Origin: an uncultured Novosphingobium sp.
Lineage (GTDB): Bacteria > Pseudomonadota > Alphaproteobacteria > Sphingomonadales > Sphingomonadaceae
Reading direction: 5' to 3'
Assembly (NCBI GenBank): GCA_937996535.1
Contig: CALKVF010000052.1
Coordinates: 1-44,636 of the forward strand
Length of the DNA: 44,636 bases
Shown here piece by piece: positions 26,168 through 33,348 of the stretch. The position numbers and the translations under genes were made by a program. A model generated the notes under the pieces. It saw only the letters and a list, made by a program, of their open reading frames with translations, was not told the origin of the DNA and made no database searches. Every line of letters begins with the position of its first letter. Positions within the stretch are counted from its first letter, which is position 1.

Positions 26168-26611
26168 ATGCTGTCTCAGAAAACCCGTTACACGATCCGT
26201 GCCCTGCAGCACCTTGCCGACAAGTGGCGGCAGGGGCCCGTGCGGCTTGATACGATCGCCGAAGCGCAGAACATTCCGCGCAAGTTCCTGACCGTGATCC
26301 TCAGCCAGATGGTCCGCGATGGGCTGGTGATCTCGCACCGCGGGCGCGATGGCGGCTATGAACTGGCGCTGGCCCCGGTCGACATCCGCTATGGCGACAT
26401 CATCCGGCTGACCCGCGGCAGCCTTGCACTGGTGCCCTGCGCCAGCCGCAATGCCCACGAACACTGCAACAACTGCCTGCCCGAAGCCGATTGCCGGCTG
26501 CGCGGGCTGATGCTGACCTTGCGCGATGAAATGGCGGCGATGCTTGACCGGGTCAGCCTCGCCGACCCGATCACGCTGGAACCGCCGTTCGCCGAAGCCG
26601 CGGCGGAGTGA
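26168..26611 (+). CDS. Rrf2-family transcriptional regulator with four cysteines
   Basis: 147 residues. The N-terminal winged helix (MLSQKTRYTIRALQHLAD, IPRKFLTVILSQMVRDGLVISHRGRDGGYELA) is the Rrf2 hallmark. Cys91, Cys100, Cys103 and Cys109 cluster where IscR, NsrR and RsrR carry Fe-S ligands, so a redox or Fe-S sensing role is possible. Some Rrf2 proteins, such as CymR, work without a cluster. ATG 26168 starts the conserved region. Its last 41 bases overlap the end of the convergent glycosyltransferase gene. TTGACA at 26127-26132 could be a -35 box, but no good -10 follows. Confidence 0.88.
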   Translation: MLSQKTRYTIRALQHLADKWRQGPVRLDTIAEAQNIPRKFLTVILSQMVRDGLVISHRGRDGGYELALAPVDIRYGDIIRLTRGSLALVPCASRNAHEHCNNCLPEADCRLRGLMLTLRDEMAAMLDRVSLADPITLEPPFAEAAAE

Positions 26612-27665
26612 CGCTGGCGGCCGCGGCCTCGGCCGCATCGCCCAGCGCGCTCAGGAACTGGTCGGTCGCACGTTCCCAACTATAGCTTGCCCCGATCACC
26701 GCTGCGGCCAGCGGATCGAACCGCAATGCCTTGCGGATCGCGAGGCCGAGATCGTCATCCAGCGCGCCGACCCGGGCGGGAAAATCGCTGCCGGGGCCGC
26801 GTCCATCCGGCCCGATGATGTCGAGCGGCCCGGCCACCGGGTAGGCCGCGACCGGCACCCCGCAGGACAGCGCCTCGATCAGCACCAGCCCGAACGTGTC
26901 GGTGCGGCTCGGAAACACGAAGACATCGGCCGAGCAATAGGCCCGGGCCAGCGTTTCGCCCGTCAGCGCGCCAAGGAAGCGGACCTCGGGATACCGTGCA
27001 CGCATCGCGGCAAGATCGGGCCCGTCGCCGACCACCACCTTGGTGCCGGGGGTGTCGCAGTCGAGGAAGGCGGGCAGGTTCTTTTCCGCCGCGACCCGCC
27101 CGACATAGAGCTGGATCGGGCCGGCGAGGGCGGCCAGTTCGGGCAGCGGGGCATGGCCGGGGTGGAACAGCCCGCGATCGATCCCGCGCGACCATTGCCG
27201 GGTCTGCTCCAGCCCGCGCCCGGCGAGTTCATGGGCCAGCGAGGGCGTGGACACCAGCACTGCGCGCGAGGGGGCATGGAAGCGCTGGATGAACGGCCAG
27301 AAGCGCTCGGCGTCGATCCCGGTGCGCACGGCGGCATAGTCGGGAAAGCGGGTGTGGAAGGCGCTGGTAAAGGGCACCTTGCGCGCCAGGCACCAGGCCC
27401 GCGCGCTCCAGCCGATCGGCCCTTCGGTGGCGATATGCACCACGTCGGGCTGGAAATCGGTCAGCGTGCGGCGGGTGCCGAAGCGCGGGGCAAGCGCGAG
27501 GCGGATCTCGCTGTAGCCGGGCAGGGGCAGAGTGCGGAACTGCTGCGGGGTGACCAGTTCGACCTCGTGCCCGCGCTCGATCAAGTGGGTGACGGTCATC
27601 GCCAGCGAACGGACGACGCCATTGACCTGAGGATGCCAGGCATCGGTGCAGATCGCGATTCTCAT
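26571..27665 (-). CDS. GT4-family glycosyltransferase
   Basis: 364 residues with a GT-B fold. The N-terminus MRIAICTDAWHPQVNGVVRSL is typical of MgtA/SQD2-like GT4 enzymes. TSAFHTRFPDY lies in the acceptor domain, and the nucleotide-sugar site has YVGRVAAEKNL and FPSRTDTFGLVLIEALSCGVPV. Enzymes of this kind transfer hexoses to diacylglycerol, polyprenol or lipid acceptors at the inner membrane. Its ATG overlaps the stop of the upstream phosphatase gene (ATGA, 27662-27665), so the two are translationally coupled and probably act in one glycolipid or envelope pathway. The sugar and acceptor are unknown. Confidence 0.9.
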   Translation of the reverse strand: MRIAICTDAWHPQVNGVVRSLAMTVTHLIERGHEVELVTPQQFRTLPLPGYSEIRLALAPRFGTRRTLTDFQPDVVHIATEGPIGWSARAWCLARKVPFTSAFHTRFPDYAAVRTGIDAERFWPFIQRFHAPSRAVLVSTPSLAHELAGRGLEQTRQWSRGIDRGLFHPGHAPLPELAALAGPIQLYVGRVAAEKNLPAFLDCDTPGTKVVVGDGPDLAAMRARYPEVRFLGALTGETLARAYCSADVFVFPSRTDTFGLVLIEALSCGVPVAAYPVAGPLDIIGPDGRGPGSDFPARVGALDDDLGLAIRKALRFDPLAAAVIGASYSWERATDQFLSALGDAAEAAAASVTPPRLRRTAVPA

Positions 27666-28564
27666 GCCGGTTCCCTTTCCTGCTGGCTGGGCTGGCGCGC
27701 TGCGGCGGCGCTGGCTTCGCCCTGCGGCGCCAGCGCGGCGGCCCGGTGTTCGGCGGCCCAGTCGACAATGGACATCGCGCCGGTGTGATCCTCGACCAGC
27801 GCGGTGCAGCTTTCGACCCAATCGCCGTCGTTGTAATAGGTGACATCGCCGATCTGGCGGATCTCGGCCGAATGGATGTGGCCGCAGACCACGCCATCAA
27901 CCTGCCGGTCGCGCGCAGCGTGGGCCACAGCATCTTCAAACGCGCCGATAAACTGGACCGCGTTCTTGACCCGCTTCTTGAGATAGGCCGACAGCGACCA
28001 ATAGGGCAGCTTGAGCCGGCGACGCACGGCGTTGAGCACCACGTTGAGCCGCAGCAGCACCGAATAGGCCTTGTCACCGAGGAAGGCGAGCCAGCGGGCA
28101 TAGAGCACCACGGTATCGAACCCGTCGCCGTGGGTGATCAGCAGGCGGCGGCCATCGGCGGTCTGGTGGATCGCTTCAAGCGCAACCTCAACCCCGCCGA
28201 AGCTCATCCCGGCATAGGGGCGCAGCATTTCGTCATGGTTGCCCGCGACCAGCACCACGTGGGTGCCGCGATGCGCCAGCTTGAGCACCCGGCGCACGAC
28301 TTCGTTGTGGGCATCAGGCCAGTACCAGCCCTTGCGCAGCCGCCAGCCGTCGACGATGTCGCCAACGAGGTAGAGCGTCTCGCAGTCGATCGCCCGCAGG
28401 AAATCGAGCAGCATCTCGGCATTGCAGCCGCGCGTGCCGAGGTGGATGTCGGAAATCCACACGGTGCGATAGCGGCGCTTGGGGCGGAACCCCCGCGGTT
28501 CGGGCAGGTCGAGCCAATCGGGCAGGCTCTTCTGCACGGCAGGCTGGTTAGAGCGAATCGGCAT
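27662..28564 (-). CDS. LpxH-like metallophosphatase (UDP-2,3-diacylglucosamine diphosphatase family)
   Basis: 300 residues. The calcineurin-like metal-binding set is complete: SDIHLG, GDIVDGW, GNHDEM, HGDGFD and GHIHS. Among metallophosphatases this pattern is closest to the LpxH/YbbF type. Alphaproteobacteria usually use LpxI for lipid A synthesis, so this protein may act on another lipid or nucleotide diphosphate. Start ATG 28564 is preferred because AGGGGGAT lies just upstream; ATG 28594 lacks a ribosome site. A hydrophilic Ala/Gln-rich tail extends beyond the catalytic domain. It is coupled to the downstream glycosyltransferase. Confidence 0.88.
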   Translation of the reverse strand: MPIRSNQPAVQKSLPDWLDLPEPRGFRPKRRYRTVWISDIHLGTRGCNAEMLLDFLRAIDCETLYLVGDIVDGWRLRKGWYWPDAHNEVVRRVLKLAHRGTHVVLVAGNHDEMLRPYAGMSFGGVEVALEAIHQTADGRRLLITHGDGFDTVVLYARWLAFLGDKAYSVLLRLNVVLNAVRRRLKLPYWSLSAYLKKRVKNAVQFIGAFEDAVAHAARDRQVDGVVCGHIHSAEIRQIGDVTYYNDGDWVESCTALVEDHTGAMSIVDWAAEHRAAALAPQGEASAAAARQPSQQEREPA

Positions 28565-28736
28565 GGCGGGATCCCCCTGTCTGGACGCTTTCATGCAATC
28601 GGCATGGGCCCCGCGCGTTGCGGTTATGTGGCGATGTGACAGGCCGGTTACGGCTGCCCGACAGCCATGCTCCGCGCGCTTGTCAGCCCGGCGCGCAAAA
28701 GCTGCGCTTCATCGCCGGCAAGCATTCTTTCTCTTG

Positions 28737-28753
28737 TCTATCGAAACGGTAGA
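28737..28753 (+). promoter_or_regulatory. Operator-like inverted repeat ahead of the DUF2292 gene
   Basis: TCTATCG-AAA-CGGTAGA has arms that pair at 6 of 7 positions (one G-T type mismatch). It lies 29 bp upstream of the start codon at 28782, between a TTGTCT and a TATTGT element that could be promoter boxes with a short spacer. The binding protein is unknown. The remainder of 28565-28781 shows no gene. Confidence 0.4.
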
Positions 28754-28781
28754 GATATTGTCGGCGGCAAGGAGATTACTG

Positions 28782-28961
28782 ATGAGCCAGACGCAGACCG
28801 TGCCATCGCCCGCCACCCTTTCGTCCGCGGGGCAGCTGCCCCGCCCGGTGGCCGAGGCGCTGGCTGCGGCGGTTGCCGATCTGCGCTACGGCGTGGTCCA
28901 GCTGACGGTCCACGATGGCAAGGTGGTCCAGCTCGACGTTACCGAGCGCCAGCGTTTCTGA
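28782..28961 (+). CDS. Small DUF2292 (YezD-like) protein
   Basis: 59 residues. The core RYGVVQLTVHDGKVVQLDVTERQR is the characteristic beta-hairpin of the DUF2292/YezD family. Family members often sit next to sulfur-assimilation or transport genes, but no biochemical role is known. AAGGAG at 28769-28774 gives a strong ribosome site for this ATG. It precedes the TonB-dependent receptor gene by about 100 bp with a stem-loop in between, so the two may share a promoter. Confidence 0.85.
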   Translation: MSQTQTVPSPATLSSAGQLPRPVAEALAAAVADLRYGVVQLTVHDGKVVQLDVTERQRF

Positions 28962-28974
28962 CTTTACCCGTGTT

Positions 28975-29002
28975 CGGGGCCGGCCGCGCATGACCGGCCC
29001 CG
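28975..29002 (+). other. Stem-loop between the DUF2292 and TonB-receptor genes
   Basis: CGGGGCCGG (28975-28983) pairs perfectly with CCGGCCCCG (28994-29002) around a 10-base loop, without a T run. It may reduce read-through or stabilise the upstream mRNA, which would set different levels for the two genes. Confidence 0.45.
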
Positions 29003-29065
29003 GGCTACCTGATCGTTGCAGACCGGACCACCGGATGCGGCCAACACCCTGCAAAGGACTTGGAC

Positions 29066-31501
29066 ATGCATTCGTTCGTTCGCGCTTCGCTGCTGGCTTC
29101 GGCAGCGCTTGTTTCATCCCCCGTTCTGGCCGCGGAAGTGCCCGCTGCTCCGCAGGAAACTTCGGTCGGAACCGGCGCCTCCGATGCGGCTGAGGAAATC
29201 GTCGTTACCGCGCGGCACCGGGCGGAAAGCTCACAGGATGTACCGCTGGCGATTTCGGTCGTCGGGGGCGAGCATATCGACAACACCGGCGCCTTCAATG
29301 TCGGGCGCCTACAGCAACTCACCCCGACGGTGCAGTTCTACACCTCGAACCCGCGCAACAGCACGGTCAACATCCGCGGGATCGGCGCGCCGTTTGGCCT
29401 GACCAACGACGGAATCGAGCAGGGCGTCGGGATCTACGTCGACGATGTCTACTATTCGCGCGTCGCCTCGGCCACGTTCGACTTCCTTGACGTCAAGCAG
29501 ATCGAAGTGCTGCGCGGGCCGCAGGGCACGCTCTATGGTAAGAACACCAGCGCTGGGGCGATCAACATCACCAGCCGCCAGCCGACCTTCCAGTTCGAAG
29601 GCCGTGCCGAAGTGAGCGTGGGCAACCTGGGCTTCAAACAAGCCAAGGCGGCGGTATCCGGGCCGCTGTCGGACACGCTGGCAGCGCGCATCGCGATTTC
29701 GGCCACCGGGCGGCAGGGGACGATCTTCAACGTCCACACCGGTAACTGGATCAACCAGCAGGATAACCTCGGGCTGCGCGGGCAATTGCTGTGGCGCCCC
29801 TCGGGCAATGTCGATGTGACGCTGGCGGGCGATTTCAGCCGCCAGAACCCCGAATGCTGCGCCCAGGTCTATGTTCGCACCGGGGCAACGCAGCGCGCGC
29901 TGAACCGCCAATATGCGGCGCTCGCCGCCGCGCAGGGCTATGCGGTGCCCAGCACCAATGCCTTTGACCGGATCACCGATGTCGACGCCGATCTCAACGC
30001 CGGCAACAAGATTGGCGGGGTATCGCTGCGAGTGAAGGCGGATCTGGGCGCGGGCACGCTGACTTCGGTAACCGCCTGGCGGTTCTGGGACTGGCTGCCT
30101 TCGAACGACCGCGATTTCCTTGGCCTGCCGATCACCACGAAAAGCCAGAATCCCTCGCAGCAGAACCAGTACACGCAGGAACTGCGCTATGCCGCCAGCG
30201 GCGAGCGGGTGGATTTCACGCTCGGCCTGTTCGGCTTCAAGCAGACCGTGCGCACCCAGGGCGTGCAGCAGCAGGGCTCGGCGGCGAGCAAGTGGCTGAT
30301 TGCGCCATCCAGCGCGCTGTCGAACGATCCCTCTGTGCTCAACGGGTTGACCGCCGCCAACGACATCGCGCTTGATAACACCAGCGCGGCATTGTTCGGG
30401 CAGGCCGTGTGGAAGCTGTCCGACCGGTTCCACATCCAGCCGGGGTTCCGCGTCAATTACGACAAGAAGGACGGGCACTATATCTCGGTGGTGCGCGATG
30501 GGCAGGGCAACCTCGTTACCTTCTCGCCCAGCAATACCGCCCGGCAGACTGCGCAACTCGCGGTGCTGGCACCGCAGTCCTTCACCGCCAGGTTCAGCGA
30601 CTGGAACGTCTCGGGCGATCTGACGCTGAGCTATGACCTGTCGAGCGACATCCACGCCTATGCGACCTATTCGCGGACCTTCAAGTCGGGCGGGATCAAC
30701 CTCAACGGCGTGCCGGCTGACAATGCCGGCAATCCTCTGCTGGCGGCGGCAACGGTCAAGCCCGAGACGGTCAACCATTACGAAGCCGGGCTCAAGACCC
30801 AGCTGCTTGATCGCAAGCTGACCTTCAACCTCGCCGCCTTCCGCACCGACATTTCCGACTATCAGGCGCTGGTCAATAACGGACAGCTGGGCGTACTGCG
30901 CGGCTATCTTGCCAATGCCGAAAAGGTGCGCACGCAGGGGTTCGAATGGGATCTGTCGCTGCGCCCGAGCGAACGCTTCAATGCCTATCTCAACGGCACC
31001 TGGAACGATGCGACCTATCGCAAGTTTGTCGATGCGCCGTGCCCGCCCGAACTGTCGGGCGGAACCACCGCGACCGGCACCCAGGTGCCCGGCGCGGCGG
31101 GCGTTGCGGGCGCGCTCAGCCCGGCGGCCTGCGACATTTCAGGCCAGCGCCTGCCGGGCGTGTCGAAGTGGTCGCTGTCCTATGGGGCAGAGGCCAACGC
31201 CCCGGTCACCCTGCTGGGCCGCGAGGGTGAGGTCTATTTCGGCGTCGATGGCAGCTTCCGCACCGCCTTCTCGTCGAACCCGTCGCCGTCGGCCTACACC
31301 TGGATCGATGGCTATGCGCTGACCAACCTGCGGCTTGGCTTCCGCACGCCGGGCGGGTTCAACCTGTTTGGCTGGGTCCGTAATGCCTTTGACGTGAACT
31401 ATTTCGAGATGCTCTCGGTGGCGAGCGGCAACACCGGACTGATCGCGGGATCGCCGGGCGATCCGCGCACTTTCGGCGGGACCATCAAGGTCGAGTTCTG
31501 A
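29066..31501 (+). CDS. TonB-dependent outer-membrane receptor
   Basis: 811 residues. A signal peptide (MHSFVRASLLASAALVSSPVLA) is followed by a TonB-box-like EEIVVTAR near residue 43. The plug domain has VLRGPQGTLYGKNTSAGAINI, and a 22-strand-type barrel ends in the C-terminal KVEF with a terminal Phe. It brings a large or scarce solute across the outer membrane with energy from TonB-ExbBD. The sequence type is common in sphingomonads and often serves organic substrates rather than siderophores. The DUF2292 gene upstream hints at a sulfur compound, which is inference only. AAAGGA is 7 bases ahead of ATG 29066. Confidence 0.95.
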   Translation: MHSFVRASLLASAALVSSPVLAAEVPAAPQETSVGTGASDAAEEIVVTARHRAESSQDVPLAISVVGGEHIDNTGAFNVGRLQQLTPTVQFYTSNPRNSTVNIRGIGAPFGLTNDGIEQGVGIYVDDVYYSRVASATFDFLDVKQIEVLRGPQGTLYGKNTSAGAINITSRQPTFQFEGRAEVSVGNLGFKQAKAAVSGPLSDTLAARIAISATGRQGTIFNVHTGNWINQQDNLGLRGQLLWRPSGNVDVTLAGDFSRQNPECCAQVYVRTGATQRALNRQYAALAAAQGYAVPSTNAFDRITDVDADLNAGNKIGGVSLRVKADLGAGTLTSVTAWRFWDWLPSNDRDFLGLPITTKSQNPSQQNQYTQELRYAASGERVDFTLGLFGFKQTVRTQGVQQQGSAASKWLIAPSSALSNDPSVLNGLTAANDIALDNTSAALFGQAVWKLSDRFHIQPGFRVNYDKKDGHYISVVRDGQGNLVTFSPSNTARQTAQLAVLAPQSFTARFSDWNVSGDLTLSYDLSSDIHAYATYSRTFKSGGINLNGVPADNAGNPLLAAATVKPETVNHYEAGLKTQLLDRKLTFNLAAFRTDISDYQALVNNGQLGVLRGYLANAEKVRTQGFEWDLSLRPSERFNAYLNGTWNDATYRKFVDAPCPPELSGGTTATGTQVPGAAGVAGALSPAACDISGQRLPGVSKWSLSYGAEANAPVTLLGREGEVYFGVDGSFRTAFSSNPSPSAYTWIDGYALTNLRLGFRTPGGFNLFGWVRNAFDVNYFEMLSVASGNTGLIAGSPGDPRTFGGTIKVEF

Positions 31502-31535
31502 GCGGTTCGGCTGGCGGGCAATCCTCTCCGGCCCG

Positions 31536-31555
31536 CCGGCCGACATGTTGGCCGG
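31536..31555 (+). terminator. Stem-loop after the TonB receptor gene
   Basis: CCGGCC (31536-31541) pairs with GGCCGG (31550-31555), and the middle ACATGT is itself self-complementary. Nearly the whole 20 bp is palindromic. It could be a terminator lacking a T run. The region 31502-31683 otherwise shows no gene. Confidence 0.4.
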
Positions 31556-31683
31556 AGCGATCCGGCCGGGGGCGGGGCGCTTCCGACGCGCCTCGCCCCC
31601 ACCATGGCTGACGCTTTGGCGTGTAAAAGCGCCTTACCTATGGGTGACGCGGGGCATTTGCCGCGTTAGAACGGTCCGCGAAC

Positions 31684-33348
31684 ATGCTGACCCGGCTTTC
31701 CATCCGCAACATCGTGCTGATCGAGGCGCTCGACCTCGATTTCGGGCATGGCCTTGGCGTGCTTACCGGGGAGACGGGGGCGGGCAAGTCGATCCTGCTC
31801 GATGCGCTGGGGTTGGTGCTGGGCGCGCGGGCCGAAACCAGCCTGGTCCGTGCCGGCGAAGATCAGGGCAGTGTTACCGCCAGTTTCGAATTTGACCGCT
31901 TGCCCCAGGCCGTGCGCAGCGTGCTGGGCGAGGCCGAGGTCGATGTGGAGCCGGGCGAGCCGCTGCTGATCAAGCGGCGGCTGCGGGCCGATGGCGGATC
32001 GAAGGCCTTTATCAACGACCAGCCGGTCAGCGCCGCGCTGCTGCGCGAACTGGCCCCCGCGCTGGTTGAATTGCACGGCCAGCATGATGATCGCGGGCTG
32101 GTCAATCCACGCGGGCACCGGGTGCTGCTCGATCGCTATGCGCGCGGCGATGCCGCAGGGGTGGAGGCGGCCTGGCAGGATTGGCGCGGCGCGCGCGACC
32201 GGCTTGAGGCAGCGCGCGCCCGGCTTGAGCAGGCCAGTGCCGACCGCGACCTGCTGCTGGCCCATCTTGCCGAACTCTCCGCGCTCGAACCCTTGGCGGG
32301 CGAAGAACTGCAACTCGCCGAAGCCCGCGCCGACATGCAGAAGGGCGAGAAGCTGACCGACGACCTCTCGGCCCTGCAGGCGCTGTGGGCGGGATCGGAT
32401 TCCGCGCTCGCCACCCTGCGCGGCGCGGCGCGGCGGCTCGACCGGATTGCGGGCGAGCACCCCCTGCTGGGCGAGGCTCTTGCCGCGCTTGATCGTGCGG
32501 TGATCGAGGCGAGCGAGGCCGAGGACCGGCTGGAGCGCGCCGCCGAGGCGCTGGCCCACGATCCTGCCGCGCTCGACCGCATCGAAACCCGCCTGTTCGA
32601 TCTGCGCGCCGCCGCGCGCAAGCACGGCTGCCAGGTTGATGACCTGCCCCAGCGGATGCGTGAGATGCGCGCCAGCCTCGATGCGATCGAAGGCGGCGAA
32701 GCCGAGATCGCCGGGCTTGAGGATGCCGCCAATGTGGCTGGCGCCACCTTCCGCGCGCGCGGCGAGGCGCTGTCTGCGGTCCGCGCCGAGGCGGCGCAGC
32801 GGCTTGATTTGGCCGTGGCGGGTGAACTCGCGCCGCTCAAGCTTGATGCCGCGCGCTTCCGCACCAGCGTCACCCGCCTGCCCGAAGACCGCTGGAGCGG
32901 GGCGGGGATCGATGTGGTCGAATTTCTGATCAGCACCAATCCGGGCGCGGATTTTGCTCCGCTCGGCAAGATCGCCAGCGGCGGCGAACTGTCGCGCTTC
33001 ATCCTCGCGCTCAAGGTGGCGCTGGCCGAAGAAGGCGGCGCGGCCACCGTGATCTTTGACGAGATTGACCGCGGTGTGGGCGGGGCCGTAGCCAATGCGA
33101 TTGGCGAACGGCTGGCGCGGCTGGCCTCTGGCGGGCAACTGCTCGCAGTGACCCACAGCCCGCAGGTCGCGGCGCGGGGCGGGCAGCATTACATGATCGC
33201 CAAGTCTTCCGAAGGCACTGTCACGCGCACCTCGGTGGCGCTGCTCGATGCCGCCGCCCGCAAGGAAGAGATCGCGCGGATGCTGTCGGGTGCCGAAGTG
33301 ACGCCCGAGGCGCGCGCCCAGGCCGATCGTTTGCTGGAGGGCGTGTGA
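31684..33348 (+). CDS. recN: DNA repair ATPase RecN
   Basis: 554 residues, the normal length. An SMC-like protein with Walker A GETGAGKS (29-36) and a middle coiled-coil region rich in Ala/Glu/Arg. The signature KIASGGELSRF and Walker B VIFDEIDRGVGG are near the C-terminus. It acts early at double-strand breaks. Start ATG 31684 begins the conserved MLTRLSIRNIVLIE. The stop overlaps the GTG start of ligA (GTGTGA), so the two are translationally coupled. Confidence 0.96.
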   Translation: MLTRLSIRNIVLIEALDLDFGHGLGVLTGETGAGKSILLDALGLVLGARAETSLVRAGEDQGSVTASFEFDRLPQAVRSVLGEAEVDVEPGEPLLIKRRLRADGGSKAFINDQPVSAALLRELAPALVELHGQHDDRGLVNPRGHRVLLDRYARGDAAGVEAAWQDWRGARDRLEAARARLEQASADRDLLLAHLAELSALEPLAGEELQLAEARADMQKGEKLTDDLSALQALWAGSDSALATLRGAARRLDRIAGEHPLLGEALAALDRAVIEASEAEDRLERAAEALAHDPAALDRIETRLFDLRAAARKHGCQVDDLPQRMREMRASLDAIEGGEAEIAGLEDAANVAGATFRARGEALSAVRAEAAQRLDLAVAGELAPLKLDAARFRTSVTRLPEDRWSGAGIDVVEFLISTNPGADFAPLGKIASGGELSRFILALKVALAEEGGAATVIFDEIDRGVGGAVANAIGERLARLASGGQLLAVTHSPQVAARGGQHYMIAKSSEGTVTRTSVALLDAAARKEEIARMLSGAEVTPEARAQADRLLEGV

